A DNA stretch of 64,000 nucleotides from Oscillospiraceae bacterium (GTDB lineage Bacteria; Bacillota; Clostridia; Saccharofermentanales; Saccharofermentanaceae), in the NCBI GenBank assembly GCA_902788505.1, contig CADAKH010000009.1, positions 1 through 64,000 on the forward strand, written 5' to 3'. A program made the translations under genes and the position numbers. The stretch's first letter is position 1, and each line of letters opens with the position of its first letter. A model generated the notes under the pieces. The model had not been told where the DNA came from, searched no databases, and was given only the letters and a program-made list of their open reading frames with translations. Shown here piece by piece: positions 37,971 to 46,114 of this stretch.

Positions 37971-39224
37971 ATGAAGGTACTCGTAGTAGGCGGCGGCGGA
38001 AGAGAGCATGTTATCTGCTGGAAACTCAAGCAGGATCCCAGAGTAACGGATCTTTACTGCGCTCCCGGTAACGGCGGTATCGCTTCGATTGCTACATGCG
38101 TTGATATTAAGGCTACAGATATTGAAGGCATGGTCGATTATGCCAAGAAAGAGCAGTTCGATCTTGTTTTCGTTGCACCCGACGATCCGCTTGCAATGGG
38201 TATGGTCGATAAGATGGAAGAAGCAGGCCTCAGAGCATTCGGCCCCAAGGCAAATGCAGCGATCATCGAAGGTTCAAAGGCATTCTCCAAGCAGCTCATG
38301 AAGAAGTATTCGATCCCTACTGCCAAGTATGAGATCTTCGAAGATGAAAAGGCAGCTCTCGATTATCTTGAGACACAGCCTATGCCTATCGTTATCAAGT
38401 GTGACGGCCTTGCATTAGGTAAGGGTGTTATCATTGCCCAGAACCTTGATGAGGCTAAGCAGGCCGTAAAGGACATGATGGAAGACAAGAAGTTTGGCAA
38501 TGCGGGTTCCACGATCGTCATCGAGGAATGCATGACAGGTCCCGAGCTCACTGTTCTTGCTTTCTCTGACGGCAACACATGCGTTCCTATGGTTTCTTCC
38601 AGAGACCACAAGAGAGCATACGATCACGACGAAGGCCTTAACACAGGTGGCATGGGAGCCGTTACACCCGGTGCTGACATGACTGATGAGCTTAAGGCAC
38701 GTATTCAGAACGAGATAATCACACCTACTGTTGAGGCACTCAAGAAAGAGGGAAGACCGTTCAAAGGTGTTATCTACTTCGGACTCATGCTTACACCAGA
38801 AGGACCGAAGGTAGTAGAGTATAACGCACGTTTCGGAGATCCTGAGGCACAGGCAGTACTGCCTCTCCTCGAGAACAGTCTCCTTGATATTGTCGATGCT
38901 GTTATCGACGGCAAGCTCGACCAGATCGACTTCAAGTGGAAGAATAAGTGCTCATGCGTTGTTGTCATGGCTTCCGGCGGATATCCGCAGAGCTATGCAA
39001 AGGGTTACGAGATAACAGGCATCGATACCTGCGGCAAGATCGTTTTCCAGGCAGGCACAGCACTTAAGGACGGCAAGCTCGTTACCAGTGGCGGAAGAGT
39101 TCTCTGCGTTTACGATGAGGCAGATACACTTGATGAGGCTATCGACGGTGCATATGAAGGCGTTGCTAAGATCTCATTCAAGGATATGCATTTCCGTCAC
39201 GATATCGGAAGGACACTCGGATAA
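37971..39224 (+). CDS. purD: Phosphoribosylamine-glycine ligase
   Basis: 417 residues. ATP-grasp enzyme, second step of purine synthesis. N-terminal KVLVVGGGGREHVICWKL, ATP-grasp motifs IVIKCDGLALGKGVII and SSRDHKRAYDHDEGLNTGGMGAVTP, and VVEYNARFGDPEAQAVLPLL are all present. GGAGG lies 9 bp upstream. nadD-yqeK follows after 3 bp, so the genes are probably co-transcribed although unrelated. Confidence 0.97.
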   Translation: MKVLVVGGGGREHVICWKLKQDPRVTDLYCAPGNGGIASIATCVDIKATDIEGMVDYAKKEQFDLVFVAPDDPLAMGMVDKMEEAGLRAFGPKANAAIIEGSKAFSKQLMKKYSIPTAKYEIFEDEKAALDYLETQPMPIVIKCDGLALGKGVIIAQNLDEAKQAVKDMMEDKKFGNAGSTIVIEECMTGPELTVLAFSDGNTCVPMVSSRDHKRAYDHDEGLNTGGMGAVTPGADMTDELKARIQNEIITPTVEALKKEGRPFKGVIYFGLMLTPEGPKVVEYNARFGDPEAQAVLPLLENSLLDIVDAVIDGKLDQIDFKWKNKCSCVVVMASGGYPQSYAKGYEITGIDTCGKIVFQAGTALKDGKLVTSGGRVLCVYDEADTLDEAIDGAYEGVAKISFKDMHFRHDIGRTLG

Positions 39225-39227
39225 TAA

Positions 39228-40448
39228 ATGAAGATCGGTATTTACGGCGGTTCATTCGATCCCGTTCATAACGGTCATATAGCCATGATCAAATCCGCTT
39301 TGAAGAGCGGATTTATCGATTGTGTGATAATAATCCCTTCCGTAAGGAATTCTTTTAAGCTTTACTCGAATAAGCTTCCTCCGCCGTACCGTTACTACAT
39401 GATGAAGGAAACGGTTGAAGGCTTAGGGCTTAAGAACTGCTATGTCAGCGATGTCGAGTATGGTATCGAAGGTGTAAGCTACACTGCTGTCGTTCTCGCT
39501 AAGCTCACTTCTGATGAATACATAAGGGATTTCCTAATATCAAATGATGTTAAGCGCAAGAAGGCGGAAGAACACCATGAATTCTTCTGGATAATGGGTT
39601 CTGATACACTGGGCTCTTTTGAGGCCTGGTACAAACCCGGTGAGATCCTGAATTATGCAAGTCTTCTTGCTGCCGCAAGGCCAGGTGATGACACCGATGT
39701 CGAAAAGGCAAAAGCTTCGATAGTAAAGAATCTCGGAGGCAGGGTTGAGATATTCAGGCTCAACGGCGTTGAGTGTTCTTCATCAGAAATAACCGGAAGC
39801 GGTGACTTCACCGAGGTCCCTGAACCGGCATTGAAATTCATCAGGAAGCATGCTCTTTATACGGAGAACACAAAGCTTGAAGGTGTTTCAGATGAGGCGC
39901 GGAAAAGCTTTTTCGAATATGCCGTATGGATGTACGGATATCTCGGAGGCAAGAGACTTCTTCACACACTCAATGTCGGATATCTTTCCGCACACCTGGC
40001 AGATGTTTTCGGTTGCGATAAGAATAAGGCACTGATTGCAGGCGCTCTGCACGACTGCGCAAAGGAACTTCCGATAGAAGAGCAGACGGAGCTCGCAAAG
40101 AGGTATTCTGGTGATCTTTTCACCGAGAAGAAGCTCCTTCATTCACCGGCAGGTGCGGCATTTGCCATGGAGCAGCTCGGAATAGAGGACAGGGAGATCC
40201 TTGATGCCATCTGCTATCACACGACAGGCAGAGGTGATATGAGCGTCCTTGAAAAGATCATCTATCTGGCTGACAAGATAGAGCCGTCCAGAGATTATAC
40301 GGACCTGACACCGATCAGGGCTGCGGCCGAGAAAGACTTGGACAGTGCCATGCGTATGACCGCTTCATCTGTAAGGGACAAGTTCGTGTCGCAGGGCAGG
40401 GATATCCATCCTATGACAGTCCTCATGATGAAAGAACTAGGAATGTAA
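39228..40448 (+). CDS. nadD: NadD-YqeK fusion: nicotinate-nucleotide adenylyltransferase plus HD phosphohydrolase
   Basis: 406 residues, two enzymes in one chain. Residues ~1-205 are NadD: IYGGSFDPVHNGHI (HxGH nucleotidyl-transfer motif) and SSSEITGSGDF (ISSTxIR-like). Residues ~220-406 are YqeK, an HD-domain symmetrical Ap4A hydrolase: RLLHTLNVGYLSAHLA, AGALHDCAKEL (HD), and HTTGRGDMSVLEKIIYLADKIEPSRDY. In most Bacillota nadD, yqeK and rsfS are separate neighbours; here rsfS follows after 46 bp, so the order is kept and the first two have merged. Confidence 0.94.
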   Translation: MKIGIYGGSFDPVHNGHIAMIKSALKSGFIDCVIIIPSVRNSFKLYSNKLPPPYRYYMMKETVEGLGLKNCYVSDVEYGIEGVSYTAVVLAKLTSDEYIRDFLISNDVKRKKAEEHHEFFWIMGSDTLGSFEAWYKPGEILNYASLLAAARPGDDTDVEKAKASIVKNLGGRVEIFRLNGVECSSSEITGSGDFTEVPEPALKFIRKHALYTENTKLEGVSDEARKSFFEYAVWMYGYLGGKRLLHTLNVGYLSAHLADVFGCDKNKALIAGALHDCAKELPIEEQTELAKRYSGDLFTEKKLLHSPAGAAFAMEQLGIEDREILDAICYHTTGRGDMSVLEKIIYLADKIEPSRDYTDLTPIRAAAEKDLDSAMRMTASSVRDKFVSQGRDIHPMTVLMMKELGM

Positions 40449-40494
40449 CACGTTGTGCTATACTTGAAATACTAATAAACCCAAGGAGATATTT

Positions 40495-40839
40495 ATGGAC
40501 AGCAAAGAATTAGCCGCTAAGATAACAGAGATACTTGATTCCAAGAAGGGTATCGACATTGAGACGATCGATCTGACGGGCAAGACCGTTCTTGCTGATT
40601 ACTTCGTTCTTGCAAGCGGTAATTCAACTACACAGATCAAGTCATTGGCTGATGAGGTTGAGTTTGTCCTGAAGAAGGATTTCGATATTGTTCCCGACCA
40701 TATCGAAGGCCGTTCCGGTGACAAGTGGATCCTTCTTGATTACAAGGATGTCGTTGTTCACGTTATGGGAAGAGAAGAGCGCGAGAACTATAACATCGAG
40801 AAGTTCTGGGAAACAAAGCGCAGAGAAGGCGAATCTTAA
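40495..40839 (+). CDS. rsfS: Ribosomal silencing factor RsfS
   Basis: 114 residues. Binds ribosomal protein uL14 and blocks 30S-50S joining in starvation. Signatures: DYFVLASGNSTTQIKSLADEV and EGRSGDKWILLDYKDVVVHVM. AAGGAGAT precedes the ATG. A hairpin follows 41 bp later. Confidence 0.95.
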   Translation: MDSKELAAKITEILDSKKGIDIETIDLTGKTVLADYFVLASGNSTTQIKSLADEVEFVLKKDFDIVPDHIEGRSGDKWILLDYKDVVVHVMGREERENYNIEKFWETKRREGES

Positions 40840-40880
40840 TATCATCCGCTTCTAGTAGATTATTTAAAAGTAATGTCCGG

Positions 40881-40909
40881 AACCGGCAGGGAAACCCCTT
40901 GTCGGTTTT
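40881..40909 (+). terminator. Terminator of rsfS overlapping the comEA control region
   Basis: AACCGGCAGGG pairs over 11 bp (two G-U) with CCTTGTCGGTT, followed by TTTTG. The right arm contains the first of the TTGTCGG repeats. Confidence 0.6.
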
Positions 40910-40953
40910 GTCGTATTTTGTCGGAAAAAACCGACAAAGAATGATGCTATGCT
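40899..40953 (+). promoter_or_regulatory. comEA promoter with TTGTCGG repeats
   Basis: TTGTCGG at 40899 and 40918 and the near-match TTGTCGT at 40908 form a direct triplet with 9-10-bp steps. A fourth, inverted copy CCGACAA stands at 40931-40937 and makes a perfect palindrome with the third (6-bp gap). A likely -10, TATGCT (40948-40953), starts 24 bp after the third repeat, nearly as in the Tad operon. It is only 6 bp from the ATG, so the mRNA may be leaderless. Confidence 0.55.
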
Positions 40954-40959
40954 CTTTCT

Positions 40960-41685
40960 ATGTTGAAGAAGAGCACTGTAAAAAAGATAAAGGGTCTCAT
41001 ATATCCGGCGGCATTCATCCTGATAATCGTTCTGAGTGTCGTCTATAAGCTTGTTCTGAAAGGTAACGGGGATCTGACCGTGACTGCCTTTAAGAGCGGG
41101 AAAACGGCGGAAGTAACCGGAGCAGAATTTGAAGAAAGATCAGCCTCGGAGCAGGAAGTGACTACTTGTGATTCTGAGCAGGCTTCAGTAACAACTGAGA
41201 CGACAGATCTTATCAGTATCTATATCTGCGGAGAAGTAACAAATCCGGGCATCTACGAAGCACCGAAAGGCGTTATCCTGAATGACATCATCGAAGATGC
41301 AGGAGGGTTTACTGAAGATGCATCGGTAAATAACATCAATCTTGTTTATCAGATCACATGCAACATGTCTGTCTATATTCCTTCCAGATCTGAGATCGAA
41401 GGAGGATTTACGGGAGGAGACATAATAAGGCAGGACGGGGTGTATGTCTGGGGCAATAATTCAGGGGGCGGAACAGATAACGGCAGCACAGGCACGCTTA
41501 TGGTCAACATTAATACGGCTTCCGTAGAGGAGCTCAGGTCCCTTCCGGGGATAGGCGAAGTGACGGCACAGGCGATAGCTGATTACAGGAAAAACACGCC
41601 TTTCACTGCGATAGAGGACATAAAGAACGTGACAGGGATAGGGGACTCAAAGTACAACAGGATAAAAGACTATATCTGTGTCTGA
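40960..41685 (+). CDS. comEA: Competence protein ComEA (DNA receptor)
   Basis: 241 residues. A basic N-terminus, one membrane helix (~10-30, GLIYPAAFILIIVLSVVYKLV), an acidic/Ser-Thr linker, an SLBB domain (ISIYICGEVTNPGIYEAPKG), a Gly-rich linker, and a C-terminal double helix-hairpin-helix (MVNINTASVEELRSLPGIGEV ... IEDIKNVTGIGDSKYNRIKDY). ComEA binds incoming double-stranded DNA outside the membrane. No Shine-Dalgarno sequence precedes the ATG. No comEC is in the window. The stop codon abuts that of birA on the other strand with no base between. Confidence 0.93.
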   Translation: MLKKSTVKKIKGLIYPAAFILIIVLSVVYKLVLKGNGDLTVTAFKSGKTAEVTGAEFEERSASEQEVTTCDSEQASVTTETTDLISIYICGEVTNPGIYEAPKGVILNDIIEDAGGFTEDASVNNINLVYQITCNMSVYIPSRSEIEGGFTGGDIIRQDGVYVWGNNSGGGTDNGSTGTLMVNINTASVEELRSLPGIGEVTAQAIADYRKNTPFTAIEDIKNVTGIGDSKYNRIKDYICV

Positions 41686-42678
41686 TCAGGTGTAGCCGTA
41701 GAGCCCTCTTACGCTGACTTCGCCGCTTCTGAGGTCTGAAACCGAACCGTCATCGAATCTGACTTTCAATGAGAAGTCATCGTTGATCTCAACCGCTGTT
41801 CCGGTACGGCCCTGACCATTCTCTGCCATCTGCGGGAATGCCGTTATCCTGCTTCCTGTTGTGATGTTGAGTTCACGGTAACGGTTCAGGTAGTAGCTGT
41901 CGTCAGGCCAGCCCGAAGCAAGCTTATCCATTGACTTTATGATCTCAGCAGCAAGAGTGGAGCGGATGAATGTCTTTCCGCCGTTTTCTATTGAAATTGA
42001 AGTTGCGATCTGAGAGATCTCTTCAGGAAATCCAGATTCGTTGACATTGATCCCGATACCGATGATACATGTATCTATGAGTCCGCTCTCGCCCTCAACC
42101 GTGACTTCTGTCAGGATGCCGCAGATCTTTTTCCTGTTCATAAGAAGGTCATTGACCCATTTGATCTGTGAATCAAGTCCGTAAGCATTTTTTATAGCAT
42201 CAGCAACTGCTACGGCAGTCCAACTCGTGAGGTCGGATATCTTGTCAAATCCTGAATCGGGCTTAAGAAGGTAAGACAGGTAGATGCCTACGCCTGACGG
42301 GGAAGAGAAGCTCCTTCCGCGTCTGCCTTTTCCACCGGACTGATGATCTGAGATGACCACTGATCCTGACGGGACCCCTTTGGATGCCATATCTTTCAGA
42401 ACATTGTTTGTTGAATCGACAGTCTCGAAAACATGGACATTTCCGCTCCTGCTGTCAGGAAGGAGAGCAGCAATAGAGCCTTTGGAGAGAATATCCGGAT
42501 TGTTTGTGAGGAGATAACCTTTGTTGGTGGATGAGGTGATCTCGTACCCGTCTTCTCTTAAGGCCTTAACTGCTGTGTTTACCGCTGTGCGTGAGACATT
42601 GAGCTTCTGGCTGATCGCTTCGCCTGAGATATAGCCGTTTTCCCTTGAAATAAGCTTCAGCACATCGTCTTTAAGCAT
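41686..42678 (-). CDS. birA: Biotin-protein ligase / biotin operon repressor (BirA)
   Basis: 330 residues. The N-terminal winged helix (~1-65, GYISGEAISQKLNVSRTAVNTAVKALREDGYEI) makes this the bifunctional regulator type. The ligase domain has the biotinyl-AMP loop SDHQSGGKGRRGRSFSSPSGVGIYLS (GRGRxGR region), WVNDLLMNRKKICGIL and a C-terminal SH3-like part. It biotinylates acyl-CoA carboxylases and represses biotin genes. Transcribed towards comEA, end to end. Confidence 0.95.
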   Translation of the reverse strand: MLKDDVLKLISRENGYISGEAISQKLNVSRTAVNTAVKALREDGYEITSSTNKGYLLTNNPDILSKGSIAALLPDSRSGNVHVFETVDSTNNVLKDMASKGVPSGSVVISDHQSGGKGRRGRSFSSPSGVGIYLSYLLKPDSGFDKISDLTSWTAVAVADAIKNAYGLDSQIKWVNDLLMNRKKICGILTEVTVEGESGLIDTCIIGIGINVNESGFPEEISQIATSISIENGGKTFIRSTLAAEIIKSMDKLASGWPDDSYYLNRYRELNITTGSRITAFPQMAENGQGRTGTAVEINDDFSLKVRFDDGSVSDLRSGEVSVRGLYGYT

Positions 42679-42816
42679 TCTGATTCCTTTCTGTTTAGCG
42701 TTTCAGGCATGTAAACATCAATATTATTTATTTAGAAAAATAATAACACTTTCATGGCATTGTGCGGTAGAATATTAACGGGTAAGTGCATTTTACTATT
42801 TTGCGATAGGGTAAAC

Positions 42817-44574
42817 ATGGGTACATATTCGATTGTTTTGGCAGTAGTAATGCTGCTTAGCATGTTGTCGACTTTCGCACTCGTTCTGTTTTCGAGGCGA
42901 GGCACTAATACGCTTGAGATTCTGATTTCCGTCTGCGTTATGATCAGTAACGCCGGATATTTTATGCTTTCATGTTCCAGGAACCTGCAGGAGGCCGTTC
43001 TGGCCAATGCGCTGACTTATGTGGGAGGAGTATTCCTTCCGCTCCTTATCGTCTATATCCTGATCGACTATTCGGATTCAAAAGTGCCGACATGGTTCTC
43101 GTTTGTCATCATGATCCTAAACATCATAGTATTTATATCCACTCTGCTTACAGACAGGATCCCGCTGTACTATGCAAGTCTTAAGTTTATCCCCGGTGAT
43201 CCGTCAGTTCTTATAAAGGAACCGGGTTCCATCTATTACATCAGATACATTATCCTGGCCGTTGAAGTCGGTCTTGCGGCTTTCTTCACGATCCTTACAT
43301 ATCTTGGTAAGAGAAGCGCATCCTTCAGGCTCATGATGACTTATGCCGGATCTCTGTTCGGCGTGCTCCTGGTCTATCTTGCGAGAAACATCTTTGATAT
43401 GAAGTATGATCTTATCCCGTTCTTCTATCTGATCTGCACTCTGATGCTTGACTATGTTGTCGCAAGATCAACTATCTACAACGTTAATCTGAGCGTCCAG
43501 GAGAAGATAGATGAGCTCAGTACATTCGGTTATATCGTTTTCGACAAGAAGTTCAGATATGTCGGAAGCAACCCCGTATCACAGAAGTTTTTCCCTGAGA
43601 TCAAGGAAGCCAGGATCGACTCAAAGATCATTGCCAAGGACTATGCCTTGAAGGATCTTCTTAAGTGGGTCATAAGCAATGCCAACGAATCCACTGATGA
43701 AAAGAATACTCAGACCAAGTTCAAGAGAGACATAGTTATCAACGACAGAAACCCGAGCGAGAGAAGACATCTTGAGATCGAGATGAGCTTTATCCATTTT
43801 GGTTTCCAGAACCATGTAACGGGCTACCTTGTTGAGATCATCGATACAACTGAGCAGTACAACATGATCAAGTCGATGAGCTACAAGGGTGAGTCACTCA
43901 AGCGTGAGGTTGAGCGTCAGACCAAGAGAGCTAAGTCGATGCAGATGTCTACCATCCTCGGAATGGCGGCCATGATCGAATCCCGAGACAACTCAACGGG
44001 CGGTCACATCAACAGAACATCCGAGTGCGTCGCACTTTTCGTTAACCATCTCCGTCAGCTCGATGATTACAACATGAGTGAGAGTTACTGGGATGCTGTA
44101 ATCAATGCTGCTCCTCTCCACGATCTCGGTAAGATAACAGTTGATGATGCTATCCTCAGAAAGCCTACGGGACTTACCGATGAGGAATATGAGCAGATGA
44201 AGGGACATGCTGCCAACGGCGCAAAGATCATGAGCAAGGTGTTGGAAGACGTTGACGATAAGGAATTCGTAAGTGTCGCCACAAATGTTGCCCACTATCA
44301 CCATGAGAAATATAACGGCACAGGCTATCCGGACAGGTTAAGAGGTGAGAATATTCCGTTCGAAGCCAGGATAATGGCTCTTGCTGATGTATTTGACGCT
44401 CTTGCAAGCCGCAGATACTATAAGGAACGTATGTCCTATGATGAGGCATTTGAGATCATCAGACAGGAATTGGGACACCACTTCGATCCGCATCTCGGAC
44501 GTATATTTATCTCGCTGAAAGATGAGATCATCCGTCTTTACGAGTCTTTCGAGAATACCGACTACGCAAGATAA
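42817..44574 (+). CDS. 7TM-PAS-HD-GYP cyclic-di-GMP phosphodiesterase
   Basis: 585 residues. An N-terminal seven-helix membrane module of the histidine-kinase N-terminal type (~1-225), a PAS-like domain (~235-360, FGYIVFDKKFRYVGSN), a short coiled coil, and a C-terminal HD-GYP domain: GGHINRTSE, PLHDLGKITVDDAIL, VAHYHHEKYNGTGYPDRLRGENIP and ADVFDALASRRYYK. The metal ligands and GYP motif are intact, so activity on c-di-GMP is likely. The 7TM part probably senses an outside or membrane signal. ATG 42817 (AGGG upstream) gives the natural start of helix 1. Confidence 0.92.
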   Translation: MGTYSIVLAVVMLLSMLSTFALVLFSRRGTNTLEILISVCVMISNAGYFMLSCSRNLQEAVLANALTYVGGVFLPLLIVYILIDYSDSKVPTWFSFVIMILNIIVFISTLLTDRIPLYYASLKFIPGDPSVLIKEPGSIYYIRYIILAVEVGLAAFFTILTYLGKRSASFRLMMTYAGSLFGVLLVYLARNIFDMKYDLIPFFYLICTLMLDYVVARSTIYNVNLSVQEKIDELSTFGYIVFDKKFRYVGSNPVSQKFFPEIKEARIDSKIIAKDYALKDLLKWVISNANESTDEKNTQTKFKRDIVINDRNPSERRHLEIEMSFIHFGFQNHVTGYLVEIIDTTEQYNMIKSMSYKGESLKREVERQTKRAKSMQMSTILGMAAMIESRDNSTGGHINRTSECVALFVNHLRQLDDYNMSESYWDAVINAAPLHDLGKITVDDAILRKPTGLTDEEYEQMKGHAANGAKIMSKVLEDVDDKEFVSVATNVAHYHHEKYNGTGYPDRLRGENIPFEARIMALADVFDALASRRYYKERMSYDEAFEIIRQELGHHFDPHLGRIFISLKDEIIRLYESFENTDYAR

Positions 44575-44575
44575 A

Positions 44576-45931
44576 TCAGACTTCTTCGTCGATAATGTTT
44601 TTAACCCACTTATACTTCCGGTAGTGAATTATAACTGCCGGAATTTTTATTATCTCATCGAGATTCAGGATGAAGTAAACCACCATCGGCGGCAAGTCTA
44701 ATTTGAATGCGGCTATGTATCCGAGAGGAACGATAAATGCCCACATCGTCAGTGTATCGCAGATAAAACCAAACTTGGTATCTCCGCCTGCTGAGAAGAT
44801 TCCACCAATGAGGATCGAATTAATGGATCTTCCGAGAATATAGTAGCTGCACATCAGGAGCATTATCAAAAGGTAATGCTCGGCTTTTTCCGATAAGTTC
44901 ACGAACTTGATGACCAGAGGAGAAGATGCTGCAGCGACAATGCCGAGGATGATTCCCGATATGACGCCGATCTTGAAAAGCTTATCTCCATATAGCTTGG
45001 CTTTATCAAGCCTGTTTGCACCAAGTTCATTGCCGATAACGATGACGCTTCCGCTTGCGATAGCATAGCAAAGACACGATACAAGATCTTTTATGATCGT
45101 AGCTATGCTGTTTGCCATGGCAACATCTTCTTCGAGACGACCTAAGATTACCGTGATCATTGCAAAGCCGAAGCCCCAGAGAAGCTGGTTCAAAGTGTAG
45201 GGAAGGGTGTACTTTGAAAACCTCTTCCTGAGATCAAGATCCACACGGAAAATGTTTTTGAATCTCAACCTGAATTTGGTCAGTTTGAGATTGAATATCA
45301 GGCAGATGATAAAGCCGGTGCCGTTGGATATCGATGTTGCGAGAGCCGCACCGGATATACCCATCTCAGGCGCACCGAAAAGGCCGAAGATGAATACTGC
45401 ATTTAAGAATATGTTGAGAAATACGATAACGATACTTGCGATCGTACACTGCTTTACAAAGCCGACATTTTTCAGAAGTGTCTCATAGATCATGGCAAGA
45501 GTCATGAATACATATGAAAAGGAAGCATATCTCAGATAAGGAACGGCACCTGTAATAAAGACTTCTTTATCAGTGAATACTCCTATAACACCTTCAGGTA
45601 TTATCATCGTGCATGAGAAGAAGATGATCATTATCGGCAGTGAAAGCGAGAACATGTATCCGAATATCTTCTCTATCGATTCAGTATCGCCTTTGCCCCA
45701 ATATTGTGCAGCAAGGATAGATCCTCCTGCAGTTATCGAATAAATGAAAAGAGATAACACGAAAGGAACCTGTGCAGAAAGCGAGACAGACGTCATGGCT
45801 TCCGGTGAAAGGAAGAGCAGCATGACTGCATCTGATATCGGTACGAGTGCAAAAACAAGGTTTTGCAGAGTCATCGGCAATATCAGAGATATCAGCTTTT
45901 TTCTAAATGATGTGTCATTTACCTGTTCCAT
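44576..45931 (-). CDS. MATE family cation/drug antiporter
   Basis: 451 residues, 12 membrane helices in two similar halves. Typical features are PMTLQNLVFALVPISDAVMLLFL at the start and AAQYWGKGD after helix 2 (AQxxGA-type). MATE pumps export cationic compounds using Na+ or H+; the substrate is unknown. The gene is convergent to the HD-GYP gene with one base between the stops. Confidence 0.92.
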   Translation of the reverse strand: MEQVNDTSFRKKLISLILPMTLQNLVFALVPISDAVMLLFLSPEAMTSVSLSAQVPFVLSLFIYSITAGGSILAAQYWGKGDTESIEKIFGYMFSLSLPIMIIFFSCTMIIPEGVIGVFTDKEVFITGAVPYLRYASFSYVFMTLAMIYETLLKNVGFVKQCTIASIVIVFLNIFLNAVFIFGLFGAPEMGISGAALATSISNGTGFIICLIFNLKLTKFRLRFKNIFRVDLDLRKRFSKYTLPYTLNQLLWGFGFAMITVILGRLEEDVAMANSIATIIKDLVSCLCYAIASGSVIVIGNELGANRLDKAKLYGDKLFKIGVISGIILGIVAAASSPLVIKFVNLSEKAEHYLLIMLLMCSYYILGRSINSILIGGIFSAGGDTKFGFICDTLTMWAFIVPLGYIAAFKLDLPPMVVYFILNLDEIIKIPAVIIHYRKYKWVKNIIDEEV

Positions 45932-46114
45932 GTTGCGAATTATATATTAAGTCCCAAGAAAATTAACGGCAGGAGGGCATTTTAACCCGAAAGATTAAGA
46001 AAATCAAATGAATACCACATACAGATACGCTTGAAAATAAAGTCGAAATAAGTAAAAATTGGGCTTGTGTAAATATCTATAAAATATAGTTGCTGGATTT
46101 AGGGGGATATTTTT

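Noticed and set aside
40918..40937. Second terminator upstream of comEA (TTGTCGG-N6-CCGACAA stem)
   Set aside because: No T-run follows on the plus strand and the half-sites recur as direct repeats at the Tad promoter, which suits a protein binding site better.
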